Of a DNA stretch of 44,828 bases, positions 1-6,013 are shown in pieces. The first letter of the stretch is position 1. Every line of letters starts with the position of its first letter. The notes under the pieces are model-generated. The model was not told the origin of the DNA and made no database searches. It saw only the letters and a list, made by a program, of their open reading frames with translations. Made by a program: the position numbers and the translations under genes. Origin of the DNA: a virus; the IMG/VR virus record IMGVR_UViG_3300049433_000057, positions 1 to 44,828 of that record, one strand, 5' to 3'.

Positions 1-111
1 ACGGTAACGGGCTGGGTGCTGGTCAGCCTCACGGCGTGTGGGGTGCCGGTGAAAGCGGGTCACGGTACGCTACGGGTAGTCCGCACGGGCACTGGAGTAC
101 AGGAGAACCCC

Positions 112-576
112 ATGACTGAGACGGCGCGAGAGGCGAACTGTCGCCGTGCTAGGGAGTGGCGCGAGAAGCCTGAAAACCAGGGACGCGAAGCGGCCACCAA
201 GGCGGCGTACAAGGCGGCCAACCCGGAGCTATGGCAAGCGCAGCGCAGCGCCGCTAGTTTGCGATACAGCGAAAAGAATCGGCAGGCGATCCGTGACCGG
301 GCGAACGCCACGCGGGTGCGTCTCCGGGCGCAGGTGATCGAAGCGTACGGCGGACGGTGCTCATGCCCCGGCTGCCACGTTCATCACGCGGAACTGCTGA
401 CGGTTGATCACGTTAAGGGCGGCGCTCACCACCGCACCACCCGGAAATCGACACGGGAAATCTATCGTGCGATTGTTAAGGCAGGATTCCCGGCTGACTT
501 CCAACTGCTGTGCGGGTCATGCAACCTGGCTAAGTCTGATCGGGACAAATGCCCGCTAGCAGGGGAGGACCACTGA
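112..576 (+). CDS. HNH endonuclease next to terminase
   Basis: 154-residue HNH nuclease. The C-terminal half has a zinc-type HNH layout: CSCPGCH, then a VDHVKGG core with the catalytic His, then LLCGSCN as the second Cys pair. The N-terminal half is basic and helical, probably DNA-binding. I chose ATG 112 over an in-frame GTG at 16 because AGGAG lies at 101-105, six bases upstream. The gene ends in a TGATG overlap with the next one. In HK97-like phages an HNH protein beside the terminase assists genome-end cleavage (family knowledge), so a packaging role is plausible here. A free-standing homing nuclease is the alternative. No small terminase gene was recognised nearby. Confidence 0.85.
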   Translation: MTETAREANCRRAREWREKPENQGREAATKAAYKAANPELWQAQRSAASLRYSEKNRQAIRDRANATRVRLRAQVIEAYGGRCSCPGCHVHHAELLTVDHVKGGAHHRTTRKSTREIYRAIVKAGFPADFQLLCGSCNLAKSDRDKCPLAGEDH

Positions 577-692
577 TGATCGCCATCCCGGTCTGGCTGT
601 TCGCCCTGGGCATAGCGGGCCTGGTCGTGCTCGGCGCGCTGGCCTTCCTGGGCCTGTGGTTCATCCTCAGCTTCGCTCGAAGTCTCAACTGA
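576..692 (+). CDS. Small single-span membrane protein
   Basis: 38-residue protein consisting almost entirely of one hydrophobic segment (residues 2-32, rich in Leu, Ala, Gly, Ile) with a short basic tail. ATG 576 overlaps the TGA of the HNH gene, and an AGGGGAGG ribosome site lies at 561-567. The codons are uninterrupted. The function is unknown; one-span phage proteins of this size are often holin-like or superinfection-related, but nothing here discriminates. Confidence 0.65.
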   Translation: MIAIPVWLFALGIAGLVVLGALAFLGLWFILSFARSLN

Positions 693-704
693 TAGGGGGC
701 CGCA

Positions 705-995
705 ATGCTGATCCTTGCGTCATCGTCGGAGTACATCTCGATCCCGATCACGGGGCCGGTCGATGACCTGACCCCGTTCACGGTGTCCGTCGCCCTGATC
801 CCAGAGGCGGCCGGAGGGGAACCCGTGCTCGGCGACTACAAGCCAGCGACGTGGATCAACGGCGAAGCGGCCCACCTGGTCACCTCCGGCGACTACCCGG
901 CTGGGGAGTACCTGGCGTACGTCCGTATCCAGGCGACCCCCGAAGATGTGCGACTGTACTCCGGCCGGGTCCGCATCGGCGATGCGCGGACCTGA
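705..995 (+). CDS. Hypothetical protein, beta-rich
   Basis: 96-residue protein with alternating hydrophobic and polar residues that suggest a small beta-sandwich (for example around ISIPITGPVD and AYVRIQATPED). There is no signal peptide, membrane span or catalytic motif. A GGGGG tract at 695-699 serves as ribosome site for ATG 705. The TGA overlaps the next ATG (TGATG). It lies in the pre-terminase block and looks like a minor structural or packaging-associated protein, but I do not recognise the family. Confidence 0.65.
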   Translation: MLILASSSEYISIPITGPVDDLTPFTVSVALIPEAAGGEPVLGDYKPATWINGEAAHLVTSGDYPAGEYLAYVRIQATPEDVRLYSGRVRIGDART

Positions 996-1201
996 TGATT
1001 CCGCCGCGTGGTGTGCCGACACGTTGTGAGGTGTGCCAGTCCCGCGTTGTGAAACGGCATTGCGCTGCTACCGGACTGTGCCGATGGGTTATCTGCCAGG
1101 ACTGTAAAGCGGTCACTGGGACTGTTGGGACGTGGGCTGATGGGAAGTTCGTAGGCTGGAAGCGGGCCGCGTTCACGATCCGGCGACGCACGCTGGGGTG
1201 A
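995..1201 (+). CDS. Zinc-ribbon protein
   Basis: 68-residue protein with a CEVC knuckle near residue 11 and a second cysteine group (CAATGLC then CQDC) around residues 23-38, arranged like a small zinc ribbon. The C-terminus is basic (RRRT). ATG 995 overlaps the previous stop (TGATG), which fixes the start and suggests translational coupling. Such proteins bind nucleic acid or act as adaptors; the target is unknown. tRNA-Met begins 20 bases after its stop. Confidence 0.65.
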   Translation: MIPPRGVPTRCEVCQSRVVKRHCAATGLCRWVICQDCKAVTGTVGTWADGKFVGWKRAAFTIRRRTLG

Positions 1202-1221
1202 GTGTCTGCTAGCCTGCGAAA

Positions 1222-1296
1222 TGCCGAGTGGAGCAGGTCGGACAGCTCGCCACCCTCATGCGGTGGAGGTCGTGGGTTCAAATCCCACCTCGGCAA
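1222..1296 (+). tRNA. tRNA-Met (CAU anticodon)
   Basis: Complete cloverleaf. The acceptor TGCCGAG pairs fully with CTCGGCA (1289-1295), the D stem is GAGC/GCTC, the anticodon stem is CCACC/GGTGG around loop CTCATGC (anticodon CAT), and the T stem is GTGGG/CCCAC with loop TTCAAAT. The discriminator is A1296 and no CCA is encoded. Position 1 is T, which is atypical. A CAU anticodon could also be initiator tRNA or a lysidine-modified Ile tRNA; without the three G-C pairs of initiators at the base of the anticodon stem, elongator-type Met is favoured. Confidence 0.93.
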
Positions 1297-1579
1297 CACA
1301 CAATTTCATTCAGGTGTGAGGTGTCGGGTGTGCAGCCTGTAGGCCCCGGAGTTCGGCTGGGACGTTCCGCAGGACATGCCCCGGCATCTCGCAAACGGGG
1401 CTGGCCGTGGTCGTATCATCCGCCGGGGGATGTGCGGGTCATGGTCAGCCCCACACTTGTGTACGGCCTGGAGCTGCACGGAGGCGGGTTGTGGACGCGA
1501 GTGGTGTCCGAGTCCGCCCGGGGGCATACTAGAGACTTACAGCGGGGATTCCGTTTCCCGATCCCGGTAAGGCGAAACA
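1297..1579. other. Gap between tRNA-Met and terminase
   Basis: 283 bases without a convincing gene. Short open frames on the plus strand have no ribosome site and no protein-like composition, and one runs back through the tRNA. This is where a small terminase gene or a cos/pac site might be expected, but I see neither. Confidence 0.5.
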
Positions 1580-3181
1580 ATGCCCGTAAGCGACCTGACA
1601 GCTATAGCGCTACACCAGTGGTTGCAGCTCACACGCCCTAAACAGCGCCGTTACCCCCGTCCCGGGGACCTGGCCCTGGCTCTTGATCCGGCAACTCTGA
1701 GCAGCCCTGTGCTGGAGAAACTGGACGATGAGCTAGTGGCACTGTCCGCACCTGACAGTGACGTGCAAGCTCTAGCTGTGTTCGTCAGCCCGCAGGAAGG
1801 CAAGTCGCAGCGTGTGTCCCGGAGGTACGCCGAATGGCTGCTGGACCACAACCCGGCGTTGCGCATAGCGATCGTCAGCTACGAGCTGGACAGTGCGCTG
1901 CGGTGGGGTCGTGACATCAAGATGGACATTGCGCAGCACCCGTGCCAGGGAGGTCCGGGGTGCGACAATGGTTGCGGTGGGCTTCACATCTCGATCAGGC
2001 ATGACAGTGCGGCGGCGGGCCGGTGGGAAACACCTGAGGGTGGCGGCATCTACTGTGTCGGTGTAGGTGGGCCGCTCACTGGTAAACCAGCCGATTACAT
2101 TCTGATCGATGACCCTGTTAAGGGTCGTGAAGAAGCGGAGTCTTCCCGGTTCCGTGACCGGGCCTGGGACTGGTGGGAGTCCGTAGCGTTGACCCGCCTT
2201 GCGCCCGCTAGCAGGGTGGTGCTTATCCAGACCCGGTGGAACGAGGGGGATCTAGCGGGACGGATCTTGTCTCGGCCGTCGCCGTTGAAGTGGAAAACGC
2301 TCCGCATTCCCGCTATCGCGGACTCCGCCGATGATCCTCTTGGGCGGGCGATCGGTGAGGAGATGCCGTCGGTAAGGAACCGGCCACCAGGACATTTCCA
2401 TCACTTGCGGGCGACGATGAGCCCGTATGTGTTCTCGGGGATTTACCAGCAGGCACCCGCTGCGGCGGAGGGTAACTTCTTCCGGCGTGCTTCGTTCCGG
2501 TACTGGCGGCACATGGAGCCGTGGGCGGACGGGCGTGAGCGGATCTTCTGTGAGGGTCAGGCGGTCACGCTTGTTGACTGTTGGAAGTTCATCACGATGG
2601 ACTTTGCGGCTAGTACGAAGAACAGTGCTGACTACACGGTGGCGGCGTGCTGGGGTGTGACCCCGGCGGGTGACCTGATCTTGCTCGATCGGGAGCGTGA
2701 GCGCATCCCTGACCATGAGCACTTCGAGATGGCGCAGCGGCTCAGGTTGAAGTGGAACGCTGATCAGGTGTACGTCGAGTCGAACTGGTGGAGCAAGACG
2801 TTCGTGTCGGACGCGCGGGATAAGGGCGTGCCGGTCGCTAAGGTGACCGCTGACCTGGACAAGGTGACACGCGCGATCCCCGCTGCTGGGCGTGTGCATT
2901 CCGGGCGGGTGTGGTTCCCCGCCGAAGTGGCTTGGCTCGATGAGTGGTGTGATGAGTTGGCGATCTTCCCGCAAGGCTCGCACGATGATCAGGTTGACAC
3001 GTTGTCCTATGCGGCCCGTATCCAGGTGAACGAGTGGGTGCCCGCACATGACGAACCCCGGCCCGGACGTGACCCGTGGGAACAGTCGGTTTACTCGGCT
3101 AGTGCGGCGGCGACGGGCGGTATTGGCGGGCACGCTGGCGATGGCGGCGGTGACCTGGATATCCTCAACGTCCCGTACTGA
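1580..3181 (+). CDS. terL: Terminase large subunit
   Basis: 533-residue packaging ATPase/nuclease, the motor that pumps DNA through the portal and cuts it. The ATPase part has a variant P-loop (SPQEGKSQ, residues 70-77) and a Walker B strand (DYILIDDP, about 172-179) followed by the acidic pair expected for catalysis. The C-terminal RNase-H-like nuclease has its first Asp in FITMDFAAST (about residue 341) and the late acidic motif SHDDQVD near residue 467. The length is normal for the family. AAGG lies about nine bases before ATG 1580. The stop is followed after ten bases by a convergent tRNA-Phe. Confidence 0.96.
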   Translation: MPVSDLTAIALHQWLQLTRPKQRRYPRPGDLALALDPATLSSPVLEKLDDELVALSAPDSDVQALAVFVSPQEGKSQRVSRRYAEWLLDHNPALRIAIVSYELDSALRWGRDIKMDIAQHPCQGGPGCDNGCGGLHISIRHDSAAAGRWETPEGGGIYCVGVGGPLTGKPADYILIDDPVKGREEAESSRFRDRAWDWWESVALTRLAPASRVVLIQTRWNEGDLAGRILSRPSPLKWKTLRIPAIADSADDPLGRAIGEEMPSVRNRPPGHFHHLRATMSPYVFSGIYQQAPAAAEGNFFRRASFRYWRHMEPWADGRERIFCEGQAVTLVDCWKFITMDFAASTKNSADYTVAACWGVTPAGDLILLDRERERIPDHEHFEMAQRLRLKWNADQVYVESNWWSKTFVSDARDKGVPVAKVTADLDKVTRAIPAAGRVHSGRVWFPAEVAWLDEWCDELAIFPQGSHDDQVDTLSYAARIQVNEWVPAHDEPRPGRDPWEQSVYSASAAATGGIGGHAGDGGGDLDILNVPY

Positions 3182-3191
3182 TCGCGTCGTG

Positions 3192-3264
3192 TGGCTAGAA
3201 GTGGAGTTGAACCACTGACCTCCCGCTTTTCAGACGGGCGCTCTACCAACTGAGCTATCCAGCC
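3192..3264 (-). tRNA. tRNA-Phe (GAA anticodon), antisense
   Basis: Read on the minus strand: acceptor GGCTGGA pairs with TCTAGCC with one G-T, D stem GCTC/GAGC, anticodon stem CCCGT/GCGGG around loop CTGAAAA (anticodon GAA), T stem AGTGG/CCACT with loop TTCAACT, discriminator A. No CCA is encoded. It lies convergent to terL, ten bases beyond its stop, which is an odd place for a phage tRNA. tRNA 3' ends often serve as phage attachment cores, but no integrase is seen in the window. Confidence 0.93.
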
Positions 3265-3660
3265 GCTTGACTGACCGGCGGACCCACCCCGCCGGGTCTC
3301 CGACCTAGTTACCAGCGCCGGTATCTGTGTCCCAGACCCTCAATCGTCCCAGCGGGGGAAGCCCGTCGATGCCCCCTTCGGCGCAGCAACCCCGTACTCC
3401 GGGCCACTGGTCTCTTCAGGAGCGGGGCGTATGTCCCGCTGGGAAGTCTCTGGGGAGGCTTCGCTGGTCGCTTGCCAGTTGCGTCCGGGATTAGTTGCCG
3501 ACCCGTCCCACCGGATCACCGCAGCCACTACAGAGCTGGCAACCCAACTTCCTGGGTCTCTTGCTCGCCTTGCCGTCCCCCCTGATTCAGTTGTCAATTT
3601 CCCGGGCCTTCCGGCCTTCCGGGGCGTTTCCCCCGACACCTCAAACACTAGCACCCAGTC
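3265..3660. other. Noncoding, fold-rich gap with a weak minus ORF
   Basis: Nearly 400 bases without a convincing gene. A minus-strand frame starting GTG at 3663 is open to 3340 (107 codons), but it has no ribosome site, starts inside an operator palindrome and has unremarkable codon use. The DNA can fold: TCCCAGCGGG at 3347-3356 pairs with CCCGCTGGGA at 3435-3444, and inside it CCCCG...CTCC pairs with GGAG-CGGGG. It may hold an RNA, an attachment site or a packaging site. Confidence 0.4.
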
Positions 3661-3668
3661 CACTAGTG
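3661..3668. promoter_or_regulatory. CACTAGTG operator-like site O1
   Basis: Perfect 8-base palindrome and the first of nine in the window. It lies 34 bases upstream of the next copy (O2) and just upstream of the -35 of the 3677-3706 promoter. The pair O1/O2 resembles a two-site operator. Confidence 0.6.
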
Positions 3669-3676
3669 TGCAAGTG

Positions 3677-3711
3677 CTGACAGTTAAAGATTTGGGGGTT
3701 TACACTAGTGT
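3677..3711 (+). promoter_or_regulatory. Promoter overlapped by operator O2
   Basis: -35 CTGACA (3677-3682), 18-base spacer, -10 TACACT (3701-3706). The -10 is embedded in the palindrome ACACTAGTGT (3702-3711), so a protein bound there would block polymerase. It faces the 3851 gene and the methyltransferase. Confidence 0.6.
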
Positions 3712-3850
3712 GCGCATGGGGTAAGTTCAGTAGTGCCAGCCCCTACCAGGCTCACGAGGCTCAGGGGGGAGAAGGCAAGGGGCGGCCCGCCCGGCGCACA
3801 TCGCTCGGGCGGGACGGCCCTCCACACACTTCCAGAGAAGGGGGCTCGAC

Positions 3851-4048
3851 ATGAGGATCGCCAAGGCGACGGTGCGGCTCCGGGCCGGTGTGTACGTCCT
3901 TATCGGACAGCCCGGTTCCCTGATCTGGCAGGAAGGGGAAGGGCCCGACTGGGGTAAGTGGTTCTTCGACCTGGGGCGCGGCAACGGTGTCTCGGAACCG
4001 TACGAGACGCTGGCCGATGCGACCGTGTACGCATTGAAGGCACTGTGA
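3851..4048 (+). CDS. Small hypothetical protein
   Basis: 65-residue soluble protein beginning MRIAKATVRL, with aromatic-rich middle strands (GKWFFDLGRG) and a helical C-terminus. It looks like a compact alpha/beta fold; no family was recognised. AAGGGGG at 3836-3842 precedes ATG 3851. It is the first gene after the operator-controlled promoter at 3677-3711 and lies 17 bases before the methyltransferase, so the two are probably co-transcribed. Confidence 0.65.
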   Translation: MRIAKATVRLRAGVYVLIGQPGSLIWQEGEGPDWGKWFFDLGRGNGVSEPYETLADATVYALKAL

Positions 4049-4065
4049 GAGGAAGGTGATGTTTC

Positions 4066-5397
4066 ATGTCTGAGATGCGGATCGGTTCGCTATGCTCCGG
4101 TTACGGCGGCCTGGACATGGCCGTACAACGCCGCGTGCTAGGTGCTGAACCATCCTGGGTAGCTGACAACAACCCCCATGCATCCAAGGTGCTCGCCGCC
4201 CGGTACCCGGCCGTGCCGAACCTCGGTGACATCACCACCACGGACTGGGCCGCTGTAGAGCCCGTGGACATCCTGACCGCAGGTTTCCCATGTCAGGATG
4301 TTTCCACCGCTGGCCTGCGCAAAGGACTCCGTGACGGCACGCGAACTGGGATATGGTCACATGTGGCGGAATCGATCGACGTGCTCCGCCCGCAACTTGT
4401 CCTACTGGAGAACGTGAGGGGGTTGCTCAGTGCAGGAGCCGATAGCGACGTGGAACCCTGCCCGTGGTGTCTGGGAGACAGCGGCAGTCAACATGCTCTG
4501 CGGGCACTCGGCGCTGTTCTCGGGGACCTTTCCGACATCGGGTACGTGGGACGGTACCGGCTTGTATCCGCTGCCGACGCCGGCGCACCGCACCGCAGGG
4601 AGCGGGTCTTCATCCTCGCGTGGCCTGATGCCAACCCCGGCGGCGAACGACTCCGGGAACTCACCGGAGGATCACTTGCGGAAGAAGCCAGGCCGGTCGC
4701 AGGTGACATCCTTGAAGGTCATCGCGGAGCACGGGCTGATTCCCTCGGGCGGCCTGCTGATGACGCCGACCGCGAACCTTGGCGCGAACGGGGGGGCTCA
4801 GCATCCGGACAAGCGGAAGGCGGGCGGGCACGGGCCGACGCTGGCGGATCAGGTGGAGCACCTGTTGCCGACACCGACAGCGCGGGACGGGAAGGGGCCG
4901 AATCAGCGGGGCGACAGCTCATGCCTGCACGGGGCGATACTTGGGGACGATACGCAGGAGCTATCACCCGATGGGAGACCGTGCTCGGACGGCCTGCCCC
5001 TAGGCCAACTGAGCCTGGGCGATCTGGAGAACGGCTGAGTCCCGGGTTTGTTGAGTTCATGATGGGGTTGCCGGGTGGCTGGGTGACGGGTGTTCCGGGT
5101 TTGAGTAGGACCGCGCAGTTGCTGGTGCTGGGTGGTGGGGTGGTGCCTCAGCAGGGTGAGCTGGCGTTGCGGCTGCTTCTCAGTCCCTTGTCAGGTACAC
5201 TAGTGGATGTAGGCAGGATTGAGGGAGACGAGGGGAACATGATGAGCACCGTAGCGAGCAGCCCGGCTGAGATGCGGGCAGCACTGGCGAAGAAGAACCC
5301 CGCTGTCAGCATGTGGACCCGCGACATGATCAGCGCAGAGTGGGAACAGTACCTGCGCAATCAGGCCGCCGCCTACACCGAATACAACAGCCGCTAG
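4066..5397 (+). CDS. DNA cytosine-C5 methyltransferase
   Basis: 443 residues. Motif I is GSLCSGYGG (7-15, AdoMet site), motif IV is GFPCQDVS with the catalytic Cys76, motif VI is ENV (115-117), and motif VIII is HRRERVFI (176-183). After a low-complexity stretch, which is where target recognition would lie, motif IX-like RLSPGFVEFMMGLP and motif X-like LGGGVVPQQ follow. It methylates cytosine, probably to protect phage DNA from host restriction (family knowledge). AGGAAGG at 4052-4058 sets ATG 4066. The last ~52 residues are not typical of the family and begin at an internal ribosome site. A second ORF overlaps 4430-5038. Confidence 0.9.
   Translation: MSEMRIGSLCSGYGGLDMAVQRRVLGAEPSWVADNNPHASKVLAARYPAVPNLGDITTTDWAAVEPVDILTAGFPCQDVSTAGLRKGLRDGTRTGIWSHVAESIDVLRPQLVLLENVRGLLSAGADSDVEPCPWCLGDSGSQHALRALGAVLGDLSDIGYVGRYRLVSAADAGAPHRRERVFILAWPDANPGGERLRELTGGSLAEEARPVAGDILEGHRGARADSLGRPADDADREPWRERGGSASGQAEGGRARADAGGSGGAPVADTDSAGREGAESAGRQLMPARGDTWGRYAGAITRWETVLGRPAPRPTEPGRSGERLSPGFVEFMMGLPGGWVTGVPGLSRTAQLLVLGGGVVPQQGELALRLLLSPLSGTLVDVGRIEGDEGNMMSTVASSPAEMRAALAKKNPAVSMWTRDMISAEWEQYLRNQAAAYTEYNSR
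4430..5038 (+). CDS. ORF embedded in the methyltransferase gene, other frame
   Basis: 202 codons starting GTG 4430 with GAGGGGG at 4416-4422. The protein has FSGTFPTSG, repeated PTPxA motifs (PTPAANDS, PTPTARDGKGP) and NQRG. I recall similar motifs in uncharacterised proteins encoded with phage cytosine methyltransferases; that is memory, not a search. In the sampled stretch 4622-4800, third codon positions are about 90% G/C in this frame versus about 60% in the methyltransferase frame, so this frame looks coding. Methyltransferase motif VIII and the motif IX region lie in the same DNA in the other frame, so both frames seem to be used. The function is unknown. Confidence 0.6.
   Translation: MQEPIATWNPARGVWETAAVNMLCGHSALFSGTFPTSGTWDGTGLYPLPTPAHRTAGSGSSSSRGLMPTPAANDSGNSPEDHLRKKPGRSQVTSLKVIAEHGLIPSGGLLMTPTANLGANGGAQHPDKRKAGGHGPTLADQVEHLLPTPTARDGKGPNQRGDSSCLHGAILGDDTQELSPDGRPCSDGLPLGQLSLGDLENG
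5196..5205 (+). promoter_or_regulatory. Operator O3 inside the methyltransferase 3' end
   Basis: GTACACTAGTGGATGTAGG context. TACACT (5196-5201) can act as -10 and overlaps the palindrome CACTAGTG (5198-5205), as at 3701. No good -35 is seen. It lies 34 bases upstream of the internal ATG at 5239. Confidence 0.5.
5239..5397 (+). CDS. Possible separate 52-aa protein, in-frame internal start
   Basis: ATG ATG at 5239-5244 is preceded by GAGGGG (5230-5235) and by operator/promoter O3. It is in frame with the methyltransferase and shares its stop. The product (MMSTVASSPAEMR... to NSR) is helical, charged and unlike a methyltransferase C-terminus. Either the upstream stop was lost and two genes fused, or a short isoform is made under operator control. 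It is not recognised. Confidence 0.45.
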   Translation: MMSTVASSPAEMRAALAKKNPAVSMWTRDMISAEWEQYLRNQAAAYTEYNSR

Positions 5398-5418
5398 GGC
5401 TTCCCTCCGGAACCTGAT

Positions 5419-5445
5419 GCCCCGGTAGCTACCTGCTGCCGGGGC
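5419..5445 (+). terminator. Hairpin after the methyltransferase
   Basis: 11-base-pair stem GCCCCGGTAGC / GCTGCCGGGGC (one G-T pair) with a 5-base loop, 21 bases after the stop. No T-run follows, so termination is plausible but not certain. Confidence 0.5.
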
Positions 5446-5491
5446 TCAGTGCTGCATACTGGGAGTGTCCCGGTTTCGCCCCGACGATGGC

Positions 5492-5511
5492 GGAGGTTTT
5501 ACGAATGACGG
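5492..5511 (+). other. Orphan ribosome site and start codon
   Basis: GGAGG (5492-5496) and ATG 5505 begin a plausible reading MTVTLIGASPVLAPVHG, but the frame soon becomes the antisense of the HNH gene whose stop lies at 5512-5514. This may be the stump of a gene displaced by HNH insertion. Confidence 0.3.
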
Positions 5512-5979
5512 TTACCCTGATCGGCGCGAGCCCCGTGCTCGCTCCCGTTCACGGTGGCACGTCAGGCATTCCCGGTGACCGCGAGCGAGCCTCTTGCCGC
5601 CGCGCAAGTTGCCAGGTACGAGTGGATGCCCCTTCGGGCAGTGTGGCCTCCCCCCCCAGTACGCGGAGTGCCATCGTCGCCAGTCTCCACGCTCTAGATT
5701 CTCAATGTTGGTCACTGGCTCTAGATGATCAGGCAGGCAGCAGTCGCGATACAGGCAGCCGCGCGCACGCACGTGATCTAGCTGGGGCTTGTCGCCGGGA
5801 ATCGCGTTGCCGCAGAGCACCCATACGAGGCGATGAGCGCGCCAGTATTTCCCGTCCCACCAGGCCGCCCCGTAGCCTTTGGGGGTTTTGGCTAGCTGCC
5901 AGCGCCAACAGCCCGTCACCGGGTCCACGCGTAGTGCGGCGGCTATACGTTCCGGCAGGTCAGATAGCACATGGGGCAT
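5512..5979 (-). CDS. HNH endonuclease, free-standing, antisense
   Basis: 155 residues. The N-terminal part (DPVTGCWRWQLAKTPKGYG) matches the usual opening of phage HNH nucleases. The core is HRLVWVLCG then LDHVRARGCLYRDCCLPDHLEPVT with Cys and His ligands, and the C-terminus has a second zinc knuckle (CPKGHP...CLTCH). It is the only minus-strand gene in the first 33 kb apart from the tRNA, which suggests a mobile insertion between the methyltransferase and portal genes. No ribosome site is seen; TAAGAT lies six bases before ATG 5979, suggesting a leaderless mRNA. Confidence 0.85.
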   Translation of the reverse strand: MPHVLSDLPERIAAALRVDPVTGCWRWQLAKTPKGYGAAWWDGKYWRAHRLVWVLCGNAIPGDKPQLDHVRARGCLYRDCCLPDHLEPVTNIENLERGDWRRWHSAYWGGRPHCPKGHPLVPGNLRGGKRLARGHRECLTCHRERERARGSRRSG

Positions 5980-5985
5980 GGCCCC

Positions 5986-5991
5986 ATCTTA
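5986..5991 (-). promoter_or_regulatory. Leaderless -10 for the antisense HNH gene
   Basis: TAAGAT on the minus strand, six bases (GGGGCC) before ATG 5979. This spacing puts the transcript start at or next to the start codon. No clear -35. Confidence 0.4.
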
Positions 5992-6013
5992 CAGTAAGGG
6001 AGGTGATGCCATT

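Noticed and set aside
2252-3133. 293-codon minus-strand frame under terL
   Set aside because: Antisense shadow of a strongly supported terminase gene; no start signals.
3340-3663. 107-codon minus-strand gene in the gap after terL
   Set aside because: No ribosome site, start inside an operator, neutral codon use; kept only as an open question in the gap entry.
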